Below are positions 26,133-36,457 of a stretch of 64,000 nt of DNA, one piece after another (the first letter of the stretch is position 1; each line of letters starts with the position of its first letter). Origin of the DNA: CAWUEZ02 sp963921355 (GTDB lineage: Bacteria > Pseudomonadota > Alphaproteobacteria > Thalassobaculales > Thalassobaculaceae). The notes under the pieces were generated by a model. That model ran no database searches and had not been told where the DNA came from. It saw nothing but the letters and a program-made list of their open reading frames with translations. The stretch is taken from NCBI GenBank assembly GCA_963921355.3, contig OZ001190.1:1054001-1118000 (forward strand). Direction: 5' to 3'. A program made the translations under genes and the position numbers.

Positions 26133-27510
26133 ACTTCTCTCGGTATTTGCGCACCACGCTGAGCGCGATCACGTTCAGGGCCAGGGTGATGAAGAACAGC
26201 ACCAGGCCGAGCGCGAAGGCGGACAGGGTCTTCGCACTGTCGAACTCCTGGTCGCCGACCAGCAGCGTGACGATCTGCACCGTGACGGTCGTGACCGCTT
26301 CCAGCGGGTTGATGGTCAGGTTGGCCGCCAACCCGGCCGCCATGACCACGATCATGGTCTCGCCGATGGCCCGGCTCACCGCCAGCAGCAACGCGCCGAC
26401 GATCCCCGGCAGGGCCGCTGGAATGATGACCGATCGGATGGTTTCCGACTTGGTGGCGCCCAGGCCATAGGAGCCGTCGCGCAGCGACTGCGGCACCGCA
26501 TTGATGACATCGTCGGACAGCGAAGACACAAACGGGATGATCATGATTCCCATGACCGCACCAGCGGCCAGCGCGCTTTCCGAGGAAACGTCCAGACCCA
26601 GGCTCTCACCCAGGCCCCGGAAGAACGGGGCGACGGTCAGAGCGGCGAAGAAGCCGTAGACCACCGTCGGAATGCCGGCCAGCACCTCGAGCATCGGCTT
26701 GGCGACGGCGCGGAACCGTGGGTCCGCGTACTCCCCCATGTAGATCGCCGACATCAACCCGATCGGCGCGGCCACCAGCATGGCGATGACGGTGATGAGC
26801 AGGGTGCCGGCGAACAGCGGGATCGCGCCGAACGCGCCGGACGAACCGACCTGGTCGGCGCGCAGGGCGGTCTGCGGGCTCCAGTTCAGGCCGAACAGGA
26901 ACTCGTAGAACGGAACCCGGGTGAAGAACCGGAAACTCTCGAAAAACAGCGACATCACGATCCCGATCGTCGTCAGGATGGCGATGGTTGAACTGATGAT
27001 CAGGACAACATTGACGACTCTCTCAACCGTGTTCCGGGCGCGCAGGTGGGGAGAGATCCTGCCGCGCGCGTAAACCAGGCCGCCGGCGCCCACGGCGAAC
27101 ACAGCCACGGTCATCAGGATGAACCCGGTCTGGCGCAGCGACTGGTAGGTTTCGGCGGCAGCGATGATTGCCGGTTCGTCGGCGCGAACCGAGATGTTGC
27201 CGGTCGCGACATTGGTGATGTCGTTCAGAAGCAGCCCGTACTCCTGGGGCGACAGGCCTTGCACCATGTCCGCTGGCAGTGTCCCCATCACCATGGAGTC
27301 GACGATCTGGGGCTGAATGATCAGCCACACGGCCAGCACGATGACGGCGGGAAGGCCGATCCAGATGGCCACGTAGGAGCCGTAGTAGCTGGGGAGGGAA
27401 TGCAGGTCTCGCGGGGTCCCGCCGGCGGTCATGATCGACCGGGCGCGGCCCATCACGAAGCCGATGGTCGCCAGGCCAGCCAGCGCGAGCAACAGAATGA
27501 TGGTCTGCAT
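26125..27510 (-). CDS. pstC: Phosphate ABC transporter permease PstC (extended)
   Basis: A 461-residue permease partner of PstA. The membrane domain (about 225-461) has VAAPIGLMSAIYMGEYADPRFR, PTVVYGFFAAL and the coupling segment GSYGLGATKSETIRSV. The N-terminal 200 residues have two or three transmembrane helices and a periplasmic loop absent from short PstC proteins. It lies 170 bases downstream of pstS, with a terminator-like hairpin in between, and overlaps pstA by eight bases. Confidence 0.95.
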   Translation of the reverse strand: MQTIILLLALAGLATIGFVMGRARSIMTAGGTPRDLHSLPSYYGSYVAIWIGLPAVIVLAVWLIIQPQIVDSMVMGTLPADMVQGLSPQEYGLLLNDITNVATGNISVRADEPAIIAAAETYQSLRQTGFILMTVAVFAVGAGGLVYARGRISPHLRARNTVERVVNVVLIISSTIAILTTIGIVMSLFFESFRFFTRVPFYEFLFGLNWSPQTALRADQVGSSGAFGAIPLFAGTLLITVIAMLVAAPIGLMSAIYMGEYADPRFRAVAKPMLEVLAGIPTVVYGFFAALTVAPFFRGLGESLGLDVSSESALAAGAVMGIMIIPFVSSLSDDVINAVPQSLRDGSYGLGATKSETIRSVIIPAALPGIVGALLLAVSRAIGETMIVVMAAGLAANLTINPLEAVTTVTVQIVTLLVGDQEFDSAKTLSAFALGLVLFFITLALNVIALSVVRKYREKYD

Positions 27511-27633
27511 CGGTCCCGGTCTCCCCGAGAAGGCGTATCTGCCGCGGCTCTGACCGGTGCCGGCCGCGCCGGCGTGGCGTCAGGCAATACGCGCGATCGT
27601 CGGGTTCAAGGCAATTCCAAAAAGCACAGGCAG

Positions 27634-27668
27634 AAAAGCCGGCGGCCGAGCATCGCCCGGCCGCCGGC
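27634..27668 (-). terminator. Terminator-like hairpin between pstS and pstC
   Basis: On the minus strand GCCGGCGGCCG, a nine-base loop and CGGCCGCCGGC (27638-27668 on the map) form a perfect 11-base stem, followed by four U's (27634-27637). It starts 13 bases after the pstS stop. In this GC-rich genome it is a convincing partial terminator, which would give more PstS than PstCAB, or it may stabilise the pstS mRNA 3' end. Confidence 0.75.
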
Positions 27669-27680
27669 CCGTCGTGGTGG

Positions 27681-28718
27681 TCAGAGAGCCAGCTTGGTCA
27701 GGTTCTCACCGGCGCTGCGGAACCGGTCGCGCTCCTCGGCCGGCTGCGGGATCAGCCCCTTGTCGGTCAGATAGCCTTCGTCGCCGAACGCCTTCTCGCT
27801 GGTGAACTCGGCGATGTACTCCTTCATGCCCGGAATGACGCCGACATGGGCGTTCTTCACGTAGAAATACAGCGACCGCGACACCGGATAGGAACCGTCG
27901 GCGATGGCCTCGAAGGTCGGCTCGTTGCCTTCGATGATCGAGCCGTGGATCTTGTCGGAGTTCTGGTCAAGGAACGAGAAGCCGAAGATGCCGAGGGCAG
28001 CCGTGTTGGCTTCCAGCTTCTGAACGATCAGGTTGTCGTTCTCGCCGGCTTCCACGAACTTGCCGTCTTCCCGCATGGAGTCGGACACGGCCCGGAAGGC
28101 CTTCTTGTCGGACTTGCGCAGGGCGGCCAGCGTTTCGAACTTGCGGGCACCCTTGCGCATCACCAGTTCGACGAACGCGTCGCGGGTACCGGAGGTCGGC
28201 GGCGGGCCAAGCACTTCGATCGCGGTGTCCGGCAGGGACGGATCGATGTCCGACCACTTGGTGTAGGGGTTCGCGACCAGCTTGCCGTCGACCGGCACTT
28301 CCTTGGCCAGGGCCAGGAAGATCTGCTGACGGGTCAGCTCGAGGGTCGGGGCCGACTTGGCATTGCCGAGCACGATGCCGTCGTAACCGACGCGGATCTC
28401 GGTGACGTCGGCGACACCGTTCTTGGCGCAGAGCTCGACTTCGGAGGACTTGATGCGGCGCGAGGCGTTGGTGATGTCCGGGTGTTCGGTGCCCACACCC
28501 TGGCAGAACAGCTTCAGGCCGCCGCCCGAGCCGGTGGATTCGATGACAGGGGTCTTGAAGCTGGATGCCTTGCCGAAGTTCTCCGCGACCACGGTGGCGA
28601 ACGGAAACACGGTCGACGAACCGACGATGCGGATCTGATCGCGAGCCTCGGCCGACGCCGACACAGCGACAACACCGAGCGCAGCGACCGCGATCGCCTT
28701 GCCGAACGAGAAAGTCAT
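27681..28718 (-). CDS. pstS: Phosphate-binding protein PstS
   Basis: A 345-residue periplasmic substrate-binding protein. A signal peptide (1-25, ending in SASAEA) precedes RIVGSSTVFPFATVVAENF, the phosphate-site region STGSGGG, and GPPPTSGTRDAFVEL. The start is ATG 28718, which has GGAGGAACC upstream; a longer frame to 28811 has no signal peptide at its start. The Pho box and -10 at 28831-28863 fit this start with a leader of about 110 bases. It is first in the pst operon and separated from pstC by a hairpin. Confidence 0.96.
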   Translation of the reverse strand: MTFSFGKAIAVAALGVVAVSASAEARDQIRIVGSSTVFPFATVVAENFGKASSFKTPVIESTGSGGGLKLFCQGVGTEHPDITNASRRIKSSEVELCAKNGVADVTEIRVGYDGIVLGNAKSAPTLELTRQQIFLALAKEVPVDGKLVANPYTKWSDIDPSLPDTAIEVLGPPPTSGTRDAFVELVMRKGARKFETLAALRKSDKKAFRAVSDSMREDGKFVEAGENDNLIVQKLEANTAALGIFGFSFLDQNSDKIHGSIIEGNEPTFEAIADGSYPVSRSLYFYVKNAHVGVIPGMKEYIAEFTSEKAFGDEGYLTDKGLIPQPAEERDRFRSAGENLTKLAL

Positions 28719-28830
28719 GAGGTTCCTCCAGTCATTCGCTAGGGAGGTTGCGCATCTGCCCATTCCCCACCCCCGGGAACCGGGTGCGATGAAATTGGCT
28801 GGGGCGACCAATAGCGATCGGCCGCCAAGG

Positions 28831-28863
28831 ATTTAAGACATCTGTGTGAAACTTTGATTACAG
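28831..28863 (-). promoter_or_regulatory. Pho box and -10 of the pstS promoter
   Basis: On the minus strand CTGTAATCAAAGTTTCAC (28863 down to 28846) matches the 18-base Pho-box consensus CTGTCATAWAWCTGTCAY at 14 of 18 positions. It is followed, nine bases on, by TTAAAT (28836-28831) as a -10. Position, spacing and orientation suit PhoB activation of pstS. Confidence 0.75.
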
Positions 28864-28891
28864 ATGGGGTCGCCATGACACCGACACACAG

Positions 28892-28909
28892 CTGTCATCC
28901 TGGGGTCAT
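28892..28909 (+). promoter_or_regulatory. Second Pho-box-like pair, opposite orientation, in 3' end of phoR
   Basis: CTGTCAT (28892-28898), four bases, GGGTCAT (28903-28909): two direct heptamers at 11-base spacing, 12 of 14 half-site positions matching. It faces away from pstS and overlaps the last codons of phoR. It may give extra PhoB binding upstream of pstS, or be chance. Confidence 0.4.
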
Positions 28910-30388
28910 GGTTCCCGTTCCGCCGCTTCGATCCTCACCCGTGCCGGGCAGAAACACGCTTACGGTCGTTCCGTCACCAAGGTCGGAGGCGATCGAGAGG
29001 GCTCCGCGGTGGCGGCTGACGATGTGCTTGACGATCGCCAGCCCGAGGCCGGTCCCGCCGAGTTCGCGCGATCGGGCCGTATCGACGCGATAGAACCGCT
29101 CCGTCAGCCGCGCAATCTGGGCGGCTTCGATGCCGTCTCCGCGATCCCGTACGGACAGCAGGACAGCCCGGTCTTGGGCCCCGGGATAGGCCGCGGGAAC
29201 GCGCTCGGCCGGAGTGGCAGTGACGTCGACCAGAGTGCCCGACTTGCCGTACTTGATCGCGTTGTCGAGCAGGTTCTGGACGACCTGGGTCAGTTCGTCT
29301 TCGTCGCCGATCACCTCGGTCTGGTCAGGTCTGACATCGACCTGGATCTGCATGTCCTTGCGGCGGGCTTCCAGATCCAGGGTCGCTTTCACGCCGTCGA
29401 TGACCCGGGCCAGATCGACCCTGCCGGTTGGCCGGGTGTGTTCGTTGGTCTCGATGCGCGAGAGTGACAGCAGGTCGTTCACCAGTCGGCTCATCCGAAG
29501 CGCCTGCACGCGCATGATTTCCAGGAACCGGTCGTGGGCATCTCCATCGTCGCGCGCCGGCCCCTGCAGGGTCTCGATGAAGCCCATCAGGGTGGCCAGT
29601 GGCGTGCGCAGCTCGTGACTGACATTGGCGATGAAATCGACCCGCATCTGCTCGGCGCGCCGAACTGCCGACAGGTCGACAAACAGCAGCACCGCACCCG
29701 CCTGCCGTGTCGGATCCTCGGGCAGCGCTTCGATGCGGACGTTGAATGTGCGCGCAATCGGCGCCGCGATCTCGAACTCGACTTCGCCGGAGGTGCTGTC
29801 GGTCAGGGTGGCCTGCACGGCGGACAGGACGTCCGGGTGACGGATGACCGCTGACAGGTCTCGCCCGACGATCCTGGCCCCGAACCGGCCTTCGGCGGCC
29901 GTGTTGGCGCTGACGATCCGGGTGCGGTCGTCGACCACCAGCAGCGGATCCGGAATCGACGCGATGATGCGCTCACGCGACGCCGTCTCCTGGCGGGCCG
30001 CCTCGACCCAGCCGACGAGCTGGCTGTCCGCCCGCTCAAGGGACAGTGCCAGATCGGCCGCCTGTCCGGCGTCGCCGATCAGAGAGGTCGCGCCTCTGCG
30101 GTCGGTCAGCGCGGCTTCCAGGTCAGGGGCCTGTCCGCGGTCGTCCAGGTGCTGTCCCAGGATCGCCAGCTCCTGGAAGTGCCGCCGCACCATCAGGGCA
30201 ATGACCGGGACGCTTAAGGCGATGCCGACCCCGGCCTGCAACGGTGACAGCACGCCGATTCCGGCCATGGTGACGAACACCGCGCTTGACGGCAGGCTGA
30301 GCAGTGCCGCGGCCCGGGCGACCGCACCGCGCGCCGGGGTCGCCGCGGACCGGGTCGTCTCCTCCCCTTGCGGGCGGTCGTCAGCCAT
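28895..30388 (-). CDS. phoR: Phosphate sensor histidine kinase PhoR
   Basis: A 497-residue kinase. There are two hydrophobic helices at the N-terminus (about 25-70), a linker, a PAS domain (about 138-245, IIASIPDPLLVVD), and HisKA with phospho-accepting His258 in FIANVSHELRTPL. The ATPase domain has N-box QNLLDNAIKYG, D-x-G-D-G-I and the G2 box GGTGLGLAIV. ATG 30388 has GGAGGACC upstream; longer frames reach a TTG at 30481. It lies upstream of pstS in the same direction, 176 bases away, and 64 bases after maeB. Confidence 0.95.
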   Translation of the reverse strand: MADDRPQGEETTRSAATPARGAVARAAALLSLPSSAVFVTMAGIGVLSPLQAGVGIALSVPVIALMVRRHFQELAILGQHLDDRGQAPDLEAALTDRRGATSLIGDAGQAADLALSLERADSQLVGWVEAARQETASRERIIASIPDPLLVVDDRTRIVSANTAAEGRFGARIVGRDLSAVIRHPDVLSAVQATLTDSTSGEVEFEIAAPIARTFNVRIEALPEDPTRQAGAVLLFVDLSAVRRAEQMRVDFIANVSHELRTPLATLMGFIETLQGPARDDGDAHDRFLEIMRVQALRMSRLVNDLLSLSRIETNEHTRPTGRVDLARVIDGVKATLDLEARRKDMQIQVDVRPDQTEVIGDEDELTQVVQNLLDNAIKYGKSGTLVDVTATPAERVPAAYPGAQDRAVLLSVRDRGDGIEAAQIARLTERFYRVDTARSRELGGTGLGLAIVKHIVSRHRGALSIASDLGDGTTVSVFLPGTGEDRSGGTGTMTPG

Positions 30389-30452
30389 CAGGTCCTCCGA
30401 TTCGGCCCGGAATCCCGGACCGGATGACAGCGCCCGCGGCGGACCGCTGTCG

Positions 30453-32717
<2,265 letters not shown>

Positions 32718-32903
32718 GGGTCTGATACTCGCTCCCTGTGCATCCGCCGCGCCCGTTCAGCCGGCCGGTCGATACGGAGCCGGTGGCCTGGACGCGCTGC
32801 TTGCCTTCCCCTCGAAGGTAGCCCTGCCGCCGTCGAACGGGAAGCGCCGGTTGATCGCCCGCGCTGCTGACGCGGGCGCGAGTGCAAGCGGGTTTGTTTT
32901 GCT

Positions 32904-32967
32904 CTAGATCGGATCACGTTTTGACGAAGACACCTCGGTTTCCCCAAAACGTGTGAATCCGATCTAG
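32904..32967. repeat. Palindromic repeat element A upstream of mutS
   Basis: Arms CTAGATCGGAT (32904-32914) and ATCCGATCTAG (32957-32967) are perfect over 11 bases, with an inner pair ACGTTTTG (32916-32923) / CAAAACGT (32945-32952). The whole can fold as a long hairpin. Similar non-coding palindromes are scattered in many alphaproteobacterial genomes. Confidence 0.8.
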
Positions 32968-32977
32968 GTCAAAGGGT

Positions 32978-33041
32978 TAGAGCAGATTCACCGTTCAGAT
33001 GGATCGCCAACGGCGATTCCATCTGACACGGATCTGCTCTA
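32978..33041. repeat. Palindromic repeat element B upstream of mutS
   Basis: Outer arms TAGAGCAGAT (32978-32987) and ATCTGCTCTA (33032-33041) are perfect. Inner arms TCAGATGG-ATCGCC and GGCGAT-TCCATCTGA (about 32995-33025) pair with one bulged base. A degenerate half copy lies near 19729-19784. Element A begins ten bases to the left. Confidence 0.8.
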
Positions 33042-33077
33042 GGTTCCGGGCGTCGTCTCTAATTCAGGCCCTTGTTG

Positions 33078-35789
33078 GTGAGCGTGTCCGCAGCCGAACA
33101 GTCGATCGACGAAACCCGTGCCGTGATGGAGGCGCGGGCCGCTGGTGCCACGCCGATGTTCCAGCAGTACTTCGAGGTCAAGAAGGCCCACCCCGACGCG
33201 CTGCTGTTCTACCGGATGGGCGATTTCTACGAGCTGTTCTTCGAGGACGCCGAGATCGCCGCCCGCGCCCTCGACATCACCTTGACCCGGCGCGGCGTCC
33301 ATCAGGGCGAGGCGATCCCGATGTGCGGGGTTCCGCATCACAGCGCCGAGGGGTATCTGGCGCGGCTGATCCGTCAGGGTCATCGGGTGGCGGTGTGCGA
33401 GCAGACCGAAGACCCGGCGGAAGCCAAGAAGCGCGGCGGCAAGGCCGTCGTCCGTCGTGAGGTCGTGCGGATCGTCACCGCCGGCACGGTGACCGAGGAC
33501 ACCCTGCTGGACTCGCGCCAGCACAATTACCTGGCGGCGCTGGCGGAGGCCGGTGGTGCGCTGGCACTGGCCTGGGCCGATCTGTCGACCGGCGACTTCC
33601 AGGTCCAGACGGTTGCGTTCGGCGATCTCGAGGCCGTGCTGGCCCGGGTCGCGCCGGCCGAGCTGATCCTGTCCGAAAAGCTCTACGCCGACCCGGATCT
33701 GGAGGTCGGCCTGAGTGACGTCCGCTCCCGCGCCCACCCACTGCCGGGGGCACGGTTCGACAGCGATAACGGGCGTCGCCGCTTGCAGGATCTGTACGGC
33801 GTTGCGGCACTGGACGGTTTCGGCAGCTTCACCCGAGCCGAGACCGCGGCGGCCGGCGCCGTGGCCGACTATCTGGAACTGACCCAGAAGGGGCGTCGTC
33901 CGCGGTTGGCGGCGCTCAGGCGCTGGTCGGTTGGCGGGACCATGGAGATCGACGCCGCGACCCGCCGCAACCTGGAGCTGACCCGCACCCTGAGTGGTGA
34001 GCGCAAGGGCAGCCTGCTGGCGACCATCGATCGCACCGTCAGTGGTGCCGGCGCGCGCCTGCTGGCCGGCCGGCTGGCGGCTCCCCTGACCGATGCCGGC
34101 GAGATCGAGGCGCGGCTCGACGCGGTGACGTTCTTTGTCGAAGGTGACCGGGTGCGCGAGAGCGTGCGCGCGATCCTGGCCCGCAGCCCGGATATCGACA
34201 GGGCGCTGTCCCGGTTGACCCTGGGGCGCGGCGGACCGAGGGACCTGGCGGCGATTCGGGATGCCCTGTCCCAGGCCGACCCGATCCGGGACGCGGTGCG
34301 GGCGCCACCCCTGTCGGCGCCGCCGCCCGCGGTGACCGACGATCTCGAGGCGCTCGGCGATCACGAGGCGCTCGTGGCGACCCTCAGTCGGGCCCTGGCG
34401 GCCGAGCTGCCGCTGCTGACCCGTGACGGCGGCTACATCGCTTCCGACTACGATCCCGACCTGGATCGGCTGCGAGCCCTGCGCGATGACAGCCGCCGGC
34501 TGATCGCCGCCCTGCAGGGCCGGTACGCCGAGGAAACCGGCGTGTCGGCACTGAAGATCAAGCACAACAACGTCCTCGGGTACTTCATCGAGGTCTCCAG
34601 CAGCCACGGCCCGAAACTGATGGACCGCGAGGGGCTGATCCATCGTCAGACCATGGCCAACGCGGTCCGGTTCACGACGGTCGAACTCGGCGAACTCGAG
34701 CGCGAACTGGCCAGTGCGGCCGACAAGGCAATCGCCCTCGAACAGGCGCTGTTCGACAAGCTGCTGGCTGAGGTGCTGGCGGCGAGCGAGGCGATCGCGC
34801 GGACAGCGGCGGCGCTGGCCCGCCTGGACGTAGCCACCGCACTGGCGGAGCTGGCGGTGGTCCGCAACTGGTGCCGCCCGGTGGTCGATGACGGGTACGG
34901 GTTCGAGGTCCGGGGCGGCCGTCATCCGGTCGTCGAAGCCAGCCTCTCGGAAGGTCCGGGCGCCTTCGTCGCCAACGACTGCGTGTTGGGCTCGGACGAC
35001 CGGGTCTGGCTGGTGACCGGGCCGAACATGGCCGGCAAGTCGACCTTCCTGCGCCAGAACGCGGTGATCGCCGTTCTGGCGCAGATGGGGGCTTATGTTC
35101 CGGCGACCGCGGCGCGGCTCGGCGCCGTAGACCGCCTGTTCAGCCGGGTGGGGGCAGCTGACGACCTGGCCCGGGGCCGCTCCACCTTCATGGTCGAGAT
35201 GGTCGAGACCGCCGCCATTCTGAACCAGGCGGGCGCGCGGGCGTTGGTCGTGCTGGACGAGATCGGCCGGGGAACGGCGACCTTTGACGGGCTGTCGATC
35301 GCCTGGGCAACCGTCGAGCATCTGCACGAGACCAACCGCTGCCGGGCGCTGTTCGCCACCCATTACCATGAGATGACGGCCCTGGCGGATCGGCTCGACG
35401 GGCTGTCCTGCCACACCATGGCGGTGAAGGAATGGAAGGACGACATCGTCTTCCTGCACGAGGTTATCCCCGGTGCGGCCGACCGGTCCTACGGGATTCA
35501 CGTCGCGAAACTGGCCGGATTGCCGGCGCCGGTGGTGGCGCGGGCGGAAGATGTGCTTCAGCGCCTGGAACAGGGCGAGCAGGGCAAGGCGGCCGTGTCC
35601 CTGGTCGATGATCTGCCGTTGTTCAGCACCGTATTGCCCGCAACCGGCCCTGTCGGAGCGGCACGCGCCGCGGGTCCCGGACCGGTCGAGGCGGCCCTCG
35701 CCGACCTCACCCCCGATGAGATGACGCCGCGCGAGGCCCTCGACGCGCTTTATGCTCTCAAGCAGGTTCTCGCCGAGACTCCGGACTGA
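33078..35789 (+). CDS. mutS: DNA mismatch repair protein MutS
   Basis: About 903 residues. The mismatch-binding N-domain contains FYRMGDFYELF (Phe-x-Glu wedge region), then the connector, lever and clamp, and an ABC ATPase with Walker A GPNMAGKST, the signature-like segment DDLARGRSTF, Walker B VVLDEIGRGT and the His in FATHYHEMTAL. The start is uncertain: TTG 33072, GTG 33078 or GTG 33084, all in frame; none has a good ribosome site, and 33078 is a compromise. It ends in a 22-base palindrome and overlaps the convergent TetR gene by about 30 bases. Confidence 0.95.
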   Translation: MSVSAAEQSIDETRAVMEARAAGATPMFQQYFEVKKAHPDALLFYRMGDFYELFFEDAEIAARALDITLTRRGVHQGEAIPMCGVPHHSAEGYLARLIRQGHRVAVCEQTEDPAEAKKRGGKAVVRREVVRIVTAGTVTEDTLLDSRQHNYLAALAEAGGALALAWADLSTGDFQVQTVAFGDLEAVLARVAPAELILSEKLYADPDLEVGLSDVRSRAHPLPGARFDSDNGRRRLQDLYGVAALDGFGSFTRAETAAAGAVADYLELTQKGRRPRLAALRRWSVGGTMEIDAATRRNLELTRTLSGERKGSLLATIDRTVSGAGARLLAGRLAAPLTDAGEIEARLDAVTFFVEGDRVRESVRAILARSPDIDRALSRLTLGRGGPRDLAAIRDALSQADPIRDAVRAPPLSAPPPAVTDDLEALGDHEALVATLSRALAAELPLLTRDGGYIASDYDPDLDRLRALRDDSRRLIAALQGRYAEETGVSALKIKHNNVLGYFIEVSSSHGPKLMDREGLIHRQTMANAVRFTTVELGELERELASAADKAIALEQALFDKLLAEVLAASEAIARTAAALARLDVATALAELAVVRNWCRPVVDDGYGFEVRGGRHPVVEASLSEGPGAFVANDCVLGSDDRVWLVTGPNMAGKSTFLRQNAVIAVLAQMGAYVPATAARLGAVDRLFSRVGAADDLARGRSTFMVEMVETAAILNQAGARALVVLDEIGRGTATFDGLSIAWATVEHLHETNRCRALFATHYHEMTALADRLDGLSCHTMAVKEWKDDIVFLHEVIPGAADRSYGIHVAKLAGLPAPVVARAEDVLQRLEQGEQGKAAVSLVDDLPLFSTVLPATGPVGAARAAGPGPVEAALADLTPDEMTPREALDALYALKQVLAETPD

Positions 35790-36387
35790 TCAGTCCGGAG
35801 AGCAACCGCTGCATCGCCTGACGATAGGGTTCGGCCGGTGCACCCCTGGCGACCGCCAGTGCCCCGCGGTCGAAAGCCGCCGACAGGGCGTCCGTCAGCG
35901 CGTCCAACACATCCGGCGCCAGGTCGGGCGCCATAGCTGATAGCCCGTCTCGCAGTTCTTCGGCTCCGGCGATCCGGTTGATCTCATCGATCTCCTCGGC
36001 TGTCAGAACGGCGGGCCCGTCGACCAGCAGCAGGCGAGCGCGTCCAGGAACGGTCATTGCCGCGAAATAGGCTTCGGTCCCTGCCGCCAGGCCGTCCTCA
36101 GCCGCCGAGCTGTCGCGGGTGATCTGGGCGGCGACGGCGTGCGCCTCGTCCATCGCGACCGCCCGGAACAGGGCCGCCTTGTCGGCGAAGTGGTGATAGA
36201 GCGCGCCCCGCGTCACGTTCGCGGCGGCCACGATCTCCGGGGTGGCGGTGTCGGCATAGCCCTTCGCCACGAACAGGGTGCGGGCGGCGGCGAGCAGGGC
36301 GGCGCGGGTCGCGTCAGTGCGGTCGCGGTTGGAGCGCCGCCTGGCAGGGCGCGGCTTCGTAGGGTCTTGCATAGCCGGATCTTGCAT
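35758..36387 (-). CDS. TetR-family regulator
   Basis: A 209-residue TetR-type regulator. The N-terminal helix-turn-helix (about 25-72) has ARTLFVAKGYADTATPEIVAAANVTRGALYHHF followed by DKAALFRAV; the C-terminal helical domain is the ligand/dimer part (written here as a motif description, residues 80-200). The start ATG 36387 directly abuts operator 1; ATG 36372 is a second choice. It diverges from a VOC-family gene over 70 bases with two identical operator palindromes, so the pair is likely repressed by this protein. The 3' end overlaps mutS, encoding part of a 22-base palindrome. Confidence 0.88.
   Translation of the reverse strand: MQDPAMQDPTKPRPARRRSNRDRTDATRAALLAAARTLFVAKGYADTATPEIVAAANVTRGALYHHFADKAALFRAVAMDEAHAVAAQITRDSSAAEDGLAAGTEAYFAAMTVPGRARLLLVDGPAVLTAEEIDEINRIAGAEELRDGLSAMAPDLAPDVLDALTDALSAAFDRGALAVARGAPAEPYRQAMQRLLSGLISPESRREPA
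35779..35800. repeat. 22-base perfect palindrome across the mutS stop codon
   Basis: Arms CTCCGGACTGA (35779-35789) and TCAGTCCGGAG (35790-35800) meet with no loop. The first arm includes the TGA of mutS; both lie in the coding sequence of the convergent TetR gene. It could be a bidirectional terminator in RNA or a binding site in DNA. Confidence 0.8.
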
Positions 36388-36404
36388 ACATACAGCCTGT
36401 ATGT
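36388..36404. promoter_or_regulatory. TetR operator 1 (candidate)
   Basis: ACATACA-GCC-TGTATGT: perfect 7-base arms, three-base centre. It touches the regulator's own start codon. The arms are identical to those of operator 2, 30 bases away centre to centre, about three helical turns. This is typical of TetR/AcrR-type sites. Confidence 0.7.
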
Positions 36405-36417
36405 TAACTAATCATTC

Positions 36418-36434
36418 ACATACACACTGTATGT
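36418..36434. promoter_or_regulatory. TetR operator 2 (candidate)
   Basis: ACATACA-CAC-TGTATGT: the same arms as operator 1 with a different centre. It lies 23 bases upstream of the VOC gene start, a position where bound repressor would block transcription or its initiation. Confidence 0.7.
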
Positions 36435-36457
36435 TTCTTTATGGAGTGAGGAAAGCC

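Larger units (their letters stand above)
32718..33077. other. Gene-free stretch between maeB and mutS
   Basis: This 360-base gap is between two divergent genes. The half next to maeB (32718-32900) shows no ORF, promoter or hairpin I would defend. The half next to mutS holds two palindromic repeat elements described separately. A promoter for mutS or maeB must lie here but no -35/-10 pair is convincing. Confidence 0.7.

Noticed and set aside
28871..28898. ATGACA...TGTCAT inverted arrangement near the Pho box
   Set aside because: Pho boxes are direct repeats at 11-base spacing; this inverted pair arises from overlap of half-sites and was not called separately.
33039..35501. An 820-codon open frame on the minus strand opposite mutS
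   Set aside because: Antisense to an intact MutS; low-complexity composition without domains; explained by codon bias.
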